A DNA stretch of 64,000 nt from Microbacterium sp. SORGH_AS_0969 (GCF_030818255.1 NZ_JAUTAG010000001.1:2604001-2668000), one strand, 5' to 3'. Positions 52,995 through 63,812 are shown, numbered from the stretch's first letter. The notes: generated by a model not told the origin, from the sequence alone. Made by a program: numbers and translations.

Positions 52995-54773
52995 TCACGC
53001 GGTGGGTGGCTCGGGCCGGTAGTCCTCGGGGAGACGCTGGAGCGGCTGCGTCTCGATCAGCGCGTGCTCCTGCGCGTCGCGTCGATCGGCGAGGGGAAGG
53101 GAGACCCGGAAGGTCGCTCCTCCGCCGGGGGTGTCGACGACCTCGACTTTTCCATGCAGAAGATCGACGATGGATGCCACGATCGACAGGCCGAGACCCG
53201 ACCCGCCCGTCTCCCGCGTGCGCGAGGTGTCCGCCCGCCAGAACCGCTGGAAGATCTGGTCGCGAATCTGCTCGGGAACCCCTTCGCCGTGGTCGATGAT
53301 CTCGATCCACCCCATGTCGGCATCGGCATCCACTCCCACGCGCAGTCCGATGGGGGAGTCGTCGGGGGTGAACCGCCGCGCGTTGCCCAGAAGGTTCGTC
53401 ACGACCTGTCGCACCTTGTTCTCGTCGCCCAACACGATCGGCGCGAGGCGGGGCGACGAACGCACGGAGTTCGGCGCGGTCGTCGGCGAGGACGACGCCT
53501 CGGCGGGGGACTCGACGACCGGTCCGTCGCCGGTGTCCTTCGCGCGTCGCCGCAGCCGTGACAGTGTGGCACCCGCGATCGCCATCGCCGAGGTGGTGGG
53601 AGCGACCCGACGCCGACCGTTCGGGCCGGTGGCATCCGTCTCCGTCTGCGGCAGCACTTCGAGGCGCATGACGGGCAGCACGATCTCGTCGCGGCTGGTC
53701 GTGTCGTCGACCGTGACCTCGCGCTGCGGTGAGGTGACGCGCAGGTCGAGGGCGGCGTCGCGCGCGATGGGGCGGAGGTCGATCGCGGTGATGCTCACGT
53801 CGCGACGCTCGTCGAGGCGCGCGAGAGCCAGGAGGTCTTCGACGAGGGCACCCATGCGGATCGCCTCCTTCTCGATCCGCTCCATCGACTGGGCGACATC
53901 CTCGTCGGAGCGGATGGCACCCATCCGGTAGAGCTCGGCGTAGCCGCGCATCGTGACCAGGGGAGTGCGCAGCTCGTGGCTCGCGTCGCCGATGAACCGG
54001 CGCATCTGCCGGACGGTGGCGTCCCGCTGTCCGAGCGCTCCGTCGATGCGCGCGAGCATGGCGTTGATCGCCGTCTTGAGGCGACCGACCTCGGTGTCGG
54101 GGACGATGTCGGTGAGACGTTGGCTGAAGTCGCCGGCGGCGATGTCCATCGCGGTGGTCTCGACCTGATTCAGACTCCGGAACGTGAGGGTCACGAGCCA
54201 GCGGGTCAGCAGCGCGCTCGCTATGAGGATGAGCAGAGCGACGAAGCCGTAGATGCCGACGTAGGCCGCGACGATCCGATCCGTCGGTCCGAGCGGCTGG
54301 ATCACCATCTGGGTGTAAGAGCCGCTGTTGGGTACTTCGAAAAGACCCACGCGCGCGATGAAGTGCTGCCCCGTGACCGGGTCATCCAGGTCGATGCGCT
54401 TGTCGAGCTGGGTGTAGGTCTGCGGCGTCGTGAACGTGTCGGGCAGTTGCGGCGTGGCCTTCGTCGACGTGCCGTTGAAGAAGGCCTCGCGCTGGCCCTC
54501 GGCGTTGTAGACGACGACCATCGACCCGATCTGCGGGGCGTTCTCGACCGGCGTGAACACCATCCGACCGTCTTCGTTGGTCGTCGTGAAGATGGTGTTC
54601 GCGATGTTGCCCGCCGCCTGCTGTGCCAGCTGCTCGTCGAGGTTGTTCACGAGCGTGGTGCGCAGGAAGACCATCGTGCCGATGCCGGCGGCGAACAGCC
54701 CGACCGCGAGGAGCGTGACAGTGACGCCGGTGACCTTGGCCCGCAGGCTCAGTCGGCGCCACCAGCGCGTCAC
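52995..54773 (-). CDS. Two-component sensor histidine kinase
   Basis: 592 residues. The first membrane helix is at 13-37 and the second near 172-192, with an extracytoplasmic sensor between, then HAMP and HisKA with phospho-His266 in GDASHELRTP. The ATPase domain has N-box NKVRQVVTNLLGNA near 452, G1 DHGEGVP and G2 GSGLGLS. A low-complexity stretch of about 80 residues (360-445, Pro/Ser/Thr/Arg-rich) separates HisKA from the N-box, longer than usual. It pairs with the upstream response regulator 31 bp away. It resembles actinobacterial MprB/TcrY-type kinases; the signal is unknown. Confidence 0.92.
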   Translation of the reverse strand: MTRWWRRLSLRAKVTGVTVTLLAVGLFAAGIGTMVFLRTTLVNNLDEQLAQQAAGNIANTIFTTTNEDGRMVFTPVENAPQIGSMVVVYNAEGQREAFFNGTSTKATPQLPDTFTTPQTYTQLDKRIDLDDPVTGQHFIARVGLFEVPNSGSYTQMVIQPLGPTDRIVAAYVGIYGFVALLILIASALLTRWLVTLTFRSLNQVETTAMDIAAGDFSQRLTDIVPDTEVGRLKTAINAMLARIDGALGQRDATVRQMRRFIGDASHELRTPLVTMRGYAELYRMGAIRSDEDVAQSMERIEKEAIRMGALVEDLLALARLDERRDVSITAIDLRPIARDAALDLRVTSPQREVTVDDTTSRDEIVLPVMRLEVLPQTETDATGPNGRRRVAPTTSAMAIAGATLSRLRRRAKDTGDGPVVESPAEASSSPTTAPNSVRSSPRLAPIVLGDENKVRQVVTNLLGNARRFTPDDSPIGLRVGVDADADMGWIEIIDHGEGVPEQIRDQIFQRFWRADTSRTRETGGSGLGLSIVASIVDLLHGKVEVVDTPGGGATFRVSLPLADRRDAQEHALIETQPLQRLPEDYRPEPPTA

Positions 54774-54804
54774 GGCATCGTCGGAGTGCAGGAGGAGGCT
54801 CCGC

Positions 54805-55497
54805 TCAGACGGTCTTGCCCGACTTCAGCATGTAGCCGAAGCCGCGCTTGGTCTGGATCAGCGGCTCCGAGGAGTGCGGATCGATCTTGCGGCGGAGGTA
54901 GGAGATGTAGCTCTCGACGATGCCGGCGTCGCCGTTGAAGTCGTACTCCCAGACGTGGTCGAGGATCTGCGCCTTCGACAGCACACGGTTGGGGTTGAGC
55001 ATGAGGTAACGCAGGAGCTTGAACTCCGTGGGGCTGAGGTCGATCGAGACGTCGCCGACGCTGACGTCGTGCGTGTCCTGGTCCATCGTGAGCTCGCCCG
55101 TGCGGATGATCGACTCCTCGTCGGCCTGCATCGTGCGGCGGAGGATCGCCTGGATGCGCGCGACGATCTCGTCGAGGCTGAACGGCTTGGTGACGTAGTC
55201 ATCGCCTCCGGCGTTCAGCCCCATGATCTTGTCTTCGGTCTCGTCCTTGGCCGTGAGGAAGAGGATCGGAGCGGTGTAGCCGGCGCCGCGGAGACGCTTG
55301 GTGACACTGAACCCGTTCATGTCCGGCAGCATCACGTCGAGCACGATGAGGTCGGGTTCTTCTTCGAGCACGGCCGAGATCGTCTGCGCGCCGTTGGCCA
55401 CGGCTCGCACCTGGAAACCGGCGAAGCGCAGGCTCGTGATGAGCAGATCGCGGATGTTCGGTTCGTCGTCCACGACGAGGATGCGAGGAGCTGTCAT
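54805..55497 (-). CDS. OmpR-family response regulator
   Basis: 230 residues. The receiver has acidic residues in VVDDEP, phospho-Asp in VLDVMLPD and Lys in VTKPFS. The winged helix runs from LSPTEFKLLRYLMLNP to ESYISYLRRKID and ends GFGYMLK. It is closest to actinobacterial TcrX/PhoP-like regulators. GATAAT lies 6 nt before the ATG, suggesting a leaderless mRNA. It forms a two-gene operon with the kinase that follows. Confidence 0.94.
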   Translation of the reverse strand: MTAPRILVVDDEPNIRDLLITSLRFAGFQVRAVANGAQTISAVLEEEPDLIVLDVMLPDMNGFSVTKRLRGAGYTAPILFLTAKDETEDKIMGLNAGGDDYVTKPFSLDEIVARIQAILRRTMQADEESIIRTGELTMDQDTHDVSVGDVSIDLSPTEFKLLRYLMLNPNRVLSKAQILDHVWEYDFNGDAGIVESYISYLRRKIDPHSSEPLIQTKRGFGYMLKSGKTV

Positions 55498-55566
55498 GCC
55501 CTCATTATCGTGACTGCACCCAGCAAAGTGCTGGATATGGAACGGAAAGCCGCACCCTGGTATGTC

Positions 55567-57216
55567 TCAGGCGGCCGCGGCGTCGATTCCGTCGGCATCC
55601 AGAATCGTGTACGCGTACCCCTGTTCGGCGAGGAAACGCTGGCGGTTCTGCGCGAAATCCTGGTCGACCGTGTCGCGCGCGATGAGCGTGTAGAAGCTCG
55701 CCGTGTGGTTCGACTGCTTCGGTCGCAGCAGGCGCCCGAGGCGCTGCGCCTCTTCTTGACGCGACCCGAAGGATCCCGAGACCTGGATGGCGACCGACGC
55801 CTCGGGCAGGTCGACCGAGAAGTTCGCGACCTTCGACACGATGAGGAGCGAGATCTCTCCCACGCGGAAGGCCTGGAACAGCTCTTCGCGCTCCGCCACG
55901 GGGGTCGCCCCCGTGATCTTCGGCGCGTCGAGGGCCTCGGACAGCTCATCGATCTGGTCGAGGTACTGACCGATGACGAGGATGCGCTCGTCGGGGTGGC
56001 GCTCGACGAGCCGGCGCACGACGTCGATCTTCGCGGGAGCCGTCGCGGCGAGCCGGTAGCGGTCTTCGTCGGCCGCGGCGGCGTATTCGAGCCGCTCGCC
56101 GGCGGGCAGGTCGATGCGCACCTCGTAGCACGCGGCCGGCGAGATGAAGCCCTGCGCCTCGATCTCTTTCCACGGCGCGTCGAACCGCTTGGGGCCGATC
56201 AGGCTGAAGACGTCGCCCTCGCGTCCGTCCTCGCGGACGAGCGTGGCGGTCAGCCCCAGGCGCCGTCGCGCCTGCAGGTCGGCGGTGAGCTTGAAGACGG
56301 GAGCGGGGAGAAGGTGCACCTCGTCGTAGAGGACCAGACCCCAGTCGAGCGCGTCGAGCAGGGCGAGGTGGGCGTACTCTCCCTTCCGCTTCGCGGTGAG
56401 GATCTGGTACGTCGCGATCGTGACGGGCTTGATCTCTTTGACCTGGCCCGAGTACTCGCCGATCTCGTCGGGGGTGAGAGTCGTGCGGCGGAGCAGTTCG
56501 TCGCGCCACTGCCGGGCGCTCACGGTGTTCGTCACCAGGATGAGGGTCGTCGTGCGGGTGTCGGCCATGGCGCCCGCTCCGACGAGGGTCTTGCCCGCCC
56601 CGCAGGGGAGCACCACGACACCCGAACCGCCCTCGGAGAACGAGTCGACGGCCTGCCGCTGGTACGGGCGCAGGCTCCACCCGTCCTCGGCGAGATCGAT
56701 CGGGTGCGGGGTGCCCGGTGTGTAGCCGGCGAGGTCTTCGGCGGGCCAGCCGATCTTGAGGAGCTCCTGCTTGATGTGCCCTCGCGCCCACGCGTCGATC
56801 AGGTAGGTGTCGGGCGTGGGGTGCCCGATGAGCAGGGGCGAGATGCGCTTGTTGCGCGAGACCTCGCCGAGCACCGCCGGGTCGGTCGAGCGGAGGACGA
56901 GCTCGTTCTCGTCGTTGCGTTCGATGACCAGGCGTCCGTAGCGGTTGACGGTCTCGCGGATGTCGGTGCTCACCGAAGCCGGGACCGGGAAGCGCGACCA
57001 GCGGTCGAGCGTCTCGAGCATCGCGTCGGCGTCGTGGCCGGCCGCCCGCGCGTTCCAGAGCCCCAGCCGGGTGATCCGATAGGTGTGGATGTGCTCGGGT
57101 GCGCGCTCGAGCTCGGCGAAGACCGCGAGCTCATGCCGCGCCGTCTCCGCCTCGGGGTGTGCGACCTCGAGGAGGACGGTGCGGTCGCTCTGCACGATCA
57201 AGGGGCCGTCAGCCAT
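55567..57216 (-). CDS. DNA repair helicase XPB
   Basis: 549 residues. Superfamily 2 motifs: Walker A LPCGAGKTLVGAG, DEVH box LVLYDEVHLLP, motif III GLTATLVRED and motif VI QRLGRLLRPK. The N-terminal damage-recognition-like domain covers about residues 1-130. This bacterial XPB is an ATP-driven 3'-5' helicase of the type also found in mycobacteria. TAGACT precedes the ATG by 8 nt. The next gene upstream encodes its usual partner. Confidence 0.95.
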   Translation of the reverse strand: MADGPLIVQSDRTVLLEVAHPEAETARHELAVFAELERAPEHIHTYRITRLGLWNARAAGHDADAMLETLDRWSRFPVPASVSTDIRETVNRYGRLVIERNDENELVLRSTDPAVLGEVSRNKRISPLLIGHPTPDTYLIDAWARGHIKQELLKIGWPAEDLAGYTPGTPHPIDLAEDGWSLRPYQRQAVDSFSEGGSGVVVLPCGAGKTLVGAGAMADTRTTTLILVTNTVSARQWRDELLRRTTLTPDEIGEYSGQVKEIKPVTIATYQILTAKRKGEYAHLALLDALDWGLVLYDEVHLLPAPVFKLTADLQARRRLGLTATLVREDGREGDVFSLIGPKRFDAPWKEIEAQGFISPAACYEVRIDLPAGERLEYAAAADEDRYRLAATAPAKIDVVRRLVERHPDERILVIGQYLDQIDELSEALDAPKITGATPVAEREELFQAFRVGEISLLIVSKVANFSVDLPEASVAIQVSGSFGSRQEEAQRLGRLLRPKQSNHTASFYTLIARDTVDQDFAQNRQRFLAEQGYAYTILDADGIDAAAA

Positions 57217-57262
57217 AGCGTTCGAGTCTACCGGGGTCGCGGCGGTCGAGCTTCACGCGGCG

Positions 57263-58984
57263 TCACTCGACGGGTGCGATCCCGTCGATGTGCGAGAGCG
57301 GGAGCGTGCGCTCGACGTCGGCGCCCCGGTCACGGCCGCGGAGTCGGCCGCCTCCCAGTCCCGTCGCCTCCAGACGGAACACGCGCGTCGAACCGTCGGG
57401 CAGGCGAACGGTCACGTCGATGATCGCGCGGGCACGCACCGCCTGGTCGAGTTCGCGTTCGAGCCAGGCGGCATCCGAGTCCTCACCGCCAGCGCGTACG
57501 CGCCCGATGAGCGGCGCGTAGGTCTCGAGGGGATCCGTCGACGGGGTGTCGGCGGCCAGCCGGGCGCGCTCCAGCGTCCTCGGGGCGCCGGACTCGTCGA
57601 CGGCGACGGCGGGGTAGTGCGCGTCGGTCAGCGCCCAGAAGACGACGTCGGCGGCGACGTGCGACTCGAGGGCGTCGTCGGCGCGCGACAGTGCCACCGA
57701 GCGCAAGGACTGGTCGACCTCCATCGCCTGCAGAAGAGTCGGGTCGGTCGTCGTGACCCGCGTCAGTCGCGTCTCCGGGTCGCTCGAGACACGGACGCGT
57801 CCGTGCTGCGCCGAGGTCCGCTCGATCACGTAGGCCAGGGGCTGCGGCAGCCCGGTGAGCGACAGGTCGGTGAGGAAGTCGCGCAGAGACTCGGCCGTCT
57901 CGCCGCCGGTGATGGCTGCGCCGATCGTCGCGGCGCTGAACCGGTAGCTCGACGCCTGTGCCCGGGATTCTCGCGTCGCCATGCTCCGCAGGCGCACATC
58001 GAGGTGCGGAGCGAGCGGACCCGGGGCGATGGCCGTGAGGTCGTTCTGGAGGTACACGCGGTCGACCTCGGGCGGAAGGAGGTCGCGGAGGGCGGAGACG
58101 TCGACCTCGTCGCCCGCCGCGAGCCCGGAACTCCAGGGAGGAGTCTGGTCGGCGGCGTCGATGAGGCCCCATGCCGAGAAACGCTCTCGCCACAGCGCCG
58201 CCCGCTCCGCGCCGGACGGGTCGAAGGGCAGTGCGTCGGGCCAGCTCGCGCTCGGGATCCAGCCGCCCTCGGCTGTGCGATACGCCCGGGGCAGGACGTC
58301 GCGCAGGGTCTTCGCGGTCTCCTGCCATCGATCGAGGGTGGGTAGGCGCAACCACGCCTTGCCGGCGGGGGTGACCAGCCACGCGCGGCCCGTGCTGCCC
58401 AACAGACCGACGGATGCCGCGATCCCGACGAGCAGATCCGCTTCCTCGGGTGTCTCCACGGCTCCCGCATCCACGAGGCGCCGCCGCTCGGTGGCGCCGA
58501 GCGATCCCGAGCCGATGCGTCCGAGCGGTGCGTCGAGAGTCAGGAGGAGGACGTCGGCCAGGGCCGCGGCGTTGGTGAACGCGGCTTCGGCGGCGGCATC
58601 GGATGCCGCGGCTCGGCCGGGGCGGGAAGGCTCGGCATCCGGGATCCCGTCGGGGAACGTCTCGCCGACGATCGTGGCGACCGCTGCGTAGGCGACGCCG
58701 TCGTCGCGCACGAGAGCTCGCGCGACGAGCGCGGCGCGCACCTCGGTGAGTACGGGCGATCCGGTCGAGACGGCCGCGACGAGGGCTTCGGCCTCGGTCC
58801 GCGTCAACGGGGGGAGTGCGCGGGAGATCGAGGGGGGATCGAGCAGCGCATCCGCGGCGTCGAAGGTGTCGCGCCACGTCGCCGAGGGTGAGACGTCGCG
58901 CTCGAGGAAGAGCTGAGCGAGGTCTTCGTCGGCCCGTGCGCTCAACGAGACCGCCAGTGCGCGTTGGTCGGAGGTCTCGGGCAC
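57263..58984 (-). CDS. Helicase-associated (XPB/Ssl2-like N-terminal) protein
   Basis: 573 residues from GTG 58984, which lies 9 nt after AAGGAG; a TTG at 58990 is closer to the ribosome binding site. The N-terminal part is helical and Ala/Leu-rich. The C-terminal third has a helicase-C-like-3 domain (QASSYRFSAATIGAA and YLQNDLTAIAPGPL) related to the N-terminus of XPB. The gene is nearly always next to XPB in actinobacteria, and the product is presumed to work with the helicase. It has no ATPase motifs. It is followed by XPB with a 46-bp gap that contains the XPB promoter. Confidence 0.88.
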   Translation of the reverse strand: MPETSDQRALAVSLSARADEDLAQLFLERDVSPSATWRDTFDAADALLDPPSISRALPPLTRTEAEALVAAVSTGSPVLTEVRAALVARALVRDDGVAYAAVATIVGETFPDGIPDAEPSRPGRAAASDAAAEAAFTNAAALADVLLLTLDAPLGRIGSGSLGATERRRLVDAGAVETPEEADLLVGIAASVGLLGSTGRAWLVTPAGKAWLRLPTLDRWQETAKTLRDVLPRAYRTAEGGWIPSASWPDALPFDPSGAERAALWRERFSAWGLIDAADQTPPWSSGLAAGDEVDVSALRDLLPPEVDRVYLQNDLTAIAPGPLAPHLDVRLRSMATRESRAQASSYRFSAATIGAAITGGETAESLRDFLTDLSLTGLPQPLAYVIERTSAQHGRVRVSSDPETRLTRVTTTDPTLLQAMEVDQSLRSVALSRADDALESHVAADVVFWALTDAHYPAVAVDESGAPRTLERARLAADTPSTDPLETYAPLIGRVRAGGEDSDAAWLERELDQAVRARAIIDVTVRLPDGSTRVFRLEATGLGGGRLRGRDRGADVERTLPLSHIDGIAPVE

Positions 58985-58986
58985 GG

Positions 58987-59253
58987 TCAACGCTCCTTGT
59001 TCGCGCGTGCCCTTCGCACGAAGCTCATGATGAGCACGGCCACCAGGCACGCGAACGCGACCGGGGGTGCGATGTAGAGCAGAACGCCCACCGTCGGCCA
59101 GATGCCGGTGCTCATGTCTGCCTTGGCCGTCGACGCGATGATGATCGCGAAGAAGCTCACGACGGACAGGATGAGCAGTCCGAGCGACATGAACGCCAGG
59201 ATGCGATCGATACGGCGGATCGGGACATCGCCGTCGGGGGTGCGTGTGCTCAT
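58987..59253 (-). CDS. Small two-helix membrane protein
   Basis: 88 residues with two membrane segments (AFMSLGLLILSVVSFFAIII and PTVGVLLYIAPPVAFACLVAVLI), a charged N-terminus and a basic tail. TAGGCT lies 8 nt upstream of the ATG, with GAGGGG in between, so either a leaderless or a ribosome-site start is possible. It runs into the helicase-associated gene with 2 bp between stop and GTG. Function is unknown. Confidence 0.8.
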   Translation of the reverse strand: MSTRTPDGDVPIRRIDRILAFMSLGLLILSVVSFFAIIIASTAKADMSTGIWPTVGVLLYIAPPVAFACLVAVLIMSFVRRARANKER

Positions 59254-59361
59254 CGCCCCTCAGCCTACTGCCTGGCACGCGTGGCGTAGGCTGAAGGGCC
59301 GGGATCCGTTCGGGTCCCGGGTTCCACCGCGCGTTCGCGCATGTCTTTCAGCGAGGTTTCC

Positions 59362-59745
59362 ATGCCCACCGGCAAGGTCAGGTTCTACGACGAAGAGAAG
59401 GGCTTCGGCTTCATCGCCACCGATGACGGCCAGGACGTGTTCCTGCACGCCACCGCCCTGCCCGCCGGAACCCCCGCGCCCAAGGCCGGCACGCGCCTCG
59501 AGTTCGGCGTCGCCGACGGCAAGCGTGGTCTGCAGGCCCTGTCGGTGCGCGTCCTCGAAGCACCCGTGAGCATGGCGAAGCGCTCGCGCAAGCCCGCCGA
59601 CGACATGGCGATCATCGTCGAGGACCTCGTCAAGCTCCTGGACGGCATCGGCGGCGATCTGCGTCGTGGCCGGTACCCGAGCGGTGCGCACGCCAGCAAG
59701 ATCGCCGCGGTACTGCGCAAGGTCGCCGATGACTTCGAAGCCTGA
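59362..59745 (+). CDS. Cold-shock domain protein with C-terminal extension
   Basis: 127 residues from ATG 59362, with GCGAGG upstream. The first 70 residues are a cold-shock domain (RNP1 KGFGFIAT, RNP2 VFLHATAL). The remaining 55 form a helical extension (DDMAIIVEDLVKLLDGIGGDLRRG and on), a domain layout usual for a second actinobacterial Csp. TAGGCT at 59287-59292 would give a leader of about 65 nt. The end overlaps the DUF3027 gene by 17 bp, so the two are co-expressed. Confidence 0.9.
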   Translation: MPTGKVRFYDEEKGFGFIATDDGQDVFLHATALPAGTPAPKAGTRLEFGVADGKRGLQALSVRVLEAPVSMAKRSRKPADDMAIIVEDLVKLLDGIGGDLRRGRYPSGAHASKIAAVLRKVADDFEA

Positions 59746-60361
59746 GCAGCCGGTCGACGACCGACTGCTTCACGCCCACGACCTCGCGCTGAGCGCGCTG
59801 CACGAGATCACCCCCGCCGACACGGTGGGGCCGCCCGCCGACTACATCGTCGAGAACGACGGCGTCGTCTCGCTGCGGTTCCACACGCGCCTGCTCGGAT
59901 ACCCCGGGTGGTACTGGACCGTGAGCGTGGCCGTCGTCGACGACGCCGAGCCGACGGTCCTCGAGGCGGAGCTGATGCCCGGCGAGGGCGCGCTCCTGGC
60001 ACCCGAGTGGGTTCCCTGGGCGACGCGCCTGGCGGATTACCAGGCGGCGCAGGCCGCCGCGGCGGAGAGCGGCGAGTCGGATGACGATGTCGACGATGAC
60101 GATGTCGATGTCGATGATGACGATCTCGACGGCGAAGACGACGACGCCGAAGACGACGACGAGTCGGAGGACGAGCCGAAGGCGCGGTTCCACGCCGGAG
60201 ACCTCGACGGTGTCGACATCGATGAGTTCGACGAGTCGGGTGACGCCGAGCCGGAGTCCGAGGACGACTCGGACGGCGACGAAGAAGACGGCGACGAAGA
60301 AGACGACTACGAAGAAGACGACGACGAAGACGACGAGGACGAGCGCGAACGCAGCTACTGA
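59729..60361 (+). CDS. DUF3027-family protein with long acidic tail
   Basis: 210 residues from ATG 59729. Residues 10-100 are the DUF3027 domain (LHAHDLALSALHEITPADTVG and GYPGWYWTVSVAVVD). The rest is an Asp/Glu-rich tail of about 100 residues, with GAT/GAC codon repeats between 60078 and 60345. The domain is specific to actinobacteria and usually follows a cold-shock protein. Function is unknown; an acidic tail could mimic nucleic acid or bind basic partners. A 21-bp terminator stem follows. Confidence 0.85.
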   Translation: MTSKPEQPVDDRLLHAHDLALSALHEITPADTVGPPADYIVENDGVVSLRFHTRLLGYPGWYWTVSVAVVDDAEPTVLEAELMPGEGALLAPEWVPWATRLADYQAAQAAAAESGESDDDVDDDDVDVDDDDLDGEDDDAEDDDESEDEPKARFHAGDLDGVDIDEFDESGDAEPESEDDSDGDEEDGDEEDDYEEDDDEDDEDERERSY

Positions 60362-60367
60362 TCCCGT

Positions 60368-60415
60368 GAACGACGAAGGCCGTCCCGCGCGTGTGCGGGA
60401 CGGCCTTCGTCGTTC
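60368..60415. terminator. Bidirectional terminator between DUF3027 gene and serC
   Basis: Perfect 21-bp stem (60368-60388 with 60395-60415) and loop GCGTGT, between convergent genes. Confidence 0.85.
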
Positions 60416-60417
60416 GA

Positions 60418-62445
<2,028 letters not shown>

Positions 62446-62458
62446 TTATCTTCGGGTA

Positions 62459-62604
62459 GCCTCTGAGGGTCCACAGGCGAGAAGCCCGCCGTCGGACCCC
62501 TCGCGGTTTGCCTCCCCGGCTCGTCGTCCGCAGAGGGTGAAGCCCGCACATCGTGCCCCCAATATCGAGTGCTGACGAGCCAGCGTCTTCACGGACGCAG
62601 AGGC
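62459..62604 (+). ncRNA. Structured 5' leader, candidate c-di-AMP (ydaO-type) riboswitch
   Basis: GCCTCTG (62459-62465) pairs with CAGAGGC (62598-62604), closing a domain of about 145 nt. Inside are GGGTCC/GGACCC (62467-62472, 62494-62499) and the segment GGGTGAAGCCC (62535-62545), which resembles a conserved ydaO element. It ends 4 bp before the GGAGG site of an M23 peptidase, and wall-hydrolase genes of actinobacteria are known ydaO targets. Family assignment is tentative. Confidence 0.5.
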
Positions 62605-62616
62605 GCCGGAGGAAAT

Positions 62617-63531
62617 TTGGCTGAACACACCCATCCCGTCGATGACCGACCCGAGGTCTCCTCGACGGGGCTGACCCGGAAGAGCGCGCGCGCAGCGGTT
62701 GCCCGACCCTCGCGTCGCACCATTCGACCCACCGCTCCCGCGGCATCCCCGGTTCCCCGGACCGCGCCGCCCGCCCGTTCGCTTCCCGCGGCCCGCCGCG
62801 TCGGAAAGCCCCTGCGCAGCGCCGTCATCCTGTCGATGGTGGCCGGTCTGGTCGCCACGGTCGCGATCCCGGCCTATGCGGCGACGGTGCCCCCCTCGAA
62901 CACGGTGACCCTGGGTGAGATGTCCGCTCCCGACAACCAGTCGATGGTCGTCGCCTCTGACGTCGCCAGTGAGGCCCTCGATCGCAGCAGCTACTCGGCG
63001 ACCACCGCCGACGAGATCCAGAAGAAGAAGGATCAGGAAGCCGCCGCTGCCGCCGCCGCGGAGCGTGCGCGTCAGCTGGCCGCCAGCGCCGGCGCATCGC
63101 TGTCGAACATCGACCTCAACATGACCGCTCCCGGTTCGGGAGAGGTGCGCTGGCCGCTGACGAGCTACGTGCTCGGTCGTGGTCTGTGGGACTCCGGATA
63201 TCACCAGGGCGTCGACCTGCTCGCTCCCGGTGGGCAGCCGATCTTCGCCGCCGCCGCGGGCGTGGTGAGCACCTCGTCCGAGAGCTTCGGCGGCTACGGC
63301 GTGGGTATCGTCATCGAGCACGTGATCAACGGTCAGAAGGTCTCGACCACGTACGGACACATGACGTACGGCAGCCGTCAGGTCCAGGCGGGCGACACCG
63401 TCGCCGCGGGCCAGCTCATCGGTCTCGTCGGGTCGACCGGAAGCTCGACCGCCAACCACCTCCACTTCGAGGTGCACATCAACGGCCAGGTCGTCGACCC
63501 CTACGCCTGGCTGCAGCAGAACGCGGGCTGA
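62617..63531 (+). CDS. M23-family peptidoglycan peptidase
   Basis: 304 residues from TTG 62617, which has an ideal GGAGGAAAT upstream. A long basic cytoplasmic N-terminus precedes one membrane helix or signal (VILSMVAGLVATVAIPAYA). An Ala/Lys-rich helical linker follows, then the LytM/M23 zinc domain with HQGVDL and HLHFEV holding the metal ligands. It cuts peptide bonds in the cell wall outside the cell. Lying just after a structured leader, it is probably controlled at the RNA level. A hairpin plus T-rich tail follows. Confidence 0.9.
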   Translation: MAEHTHPVDDRPEVSSTGLTRKSARAAVARPSRRTIRPTAPAASPVPRTAPPARSLPAARRVGKPLRSAVILSMVAGLVATVAIPAYAATVPPSNTVTLGEMSAPDNQSMVVASDVASEALDRSSYSATTADEIQKKKDQEAAAAAAAERARQLAASAGASLSNIDLNMTAPGSGEVRWPLTSYVLGRGLWDSGYHQGVDLLAPGGQPIFAAAAGVVSTSSESFGGYGVGIVIEHVINGQKVSTTYGHMTYGSRQVQAGDTVAAGQLIGLVGSTGSSTANHLHFEVHINGQVVDPYAWLQQNAG

Positions 63532-63574
63532 CCGCTTCTCCTCGAGCGCTGGACCTCGACAGCTCGACCTCGAC

Positions 63575-63611
63575 ACGGCGTGTCGGAGACTCCTGTTCTC
63601 CGACACGCCGT
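63575..63611 (+). terminator. Intrinsic terminator of the M23 peptidase gene
   Basis: 15-bp stem ACGGCGTGTCGGAGA/TCTCCGACACGCCGT with a 7-nt loop, followed by TTCTTGTTTCCC. Confidence 0.85.
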
Positions 63612-63698
63612 TTCTTGTTTCCCGATCTCGCGGACCCGGGCGTGTCGGTGGTGGGTTAGCCTGTCAGCGACGTCGGGAAGAACCGAAGGGAAAAGCCG

Positions 63699-63812
63699 AT
63701 GAACGCCAGGCCACGCATCCGCACCATGGATGCGCTCGGGCTGCTCGTTCTTCGGCATCGTCTGTTCGGATGCCACGGTCTCACCGTGACTCCTCGGGCG
63801 CTGTCTGTCTAG
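63699..63812 (+). CDS. 37-codon ORF ending inside a terminator (possible leader peptide)
   Basis: ATG 63699 follows GAAGGGAAAA. The 37-residue product (MNARPRIRTMDALG at the start, then LFGCHGLTV) is basic and not clearly a membrane peptide. The TAG stop (63810-63812) lies in the loop and second arm of an intrinsic terminator, so translation would disturb the hairpin. That layout is typical of attenuators. It precedes the HNH nuclease gene by 90 bp. It could instead be a stand-alone small RNA with a chance ORF. Confidence 0.45.
   Translation: MNARPRIRTMDALGLLVLRHRLFGCHGLTVTPRALSV

Noticed and set aside
52691..53299. 202-codon plus-strand frame after groEL
   Set aside because: It starts inside the groEL terminator, runs antisense into the histidine kinase and is Arg/Gly/Ala-rich.
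54553..57423. 956-codon plus-strand frame across the kinase, response regulator and XPB genes
   Set aside because: It crosses three well-supported minus-strand genes and has no recognisable domain.
59666..59728. Upstream extension of the DUF3027 protein
   Set aside because: These codons are the cold-shock gene read in another frame; conserved sequence begins after ATG 59729.
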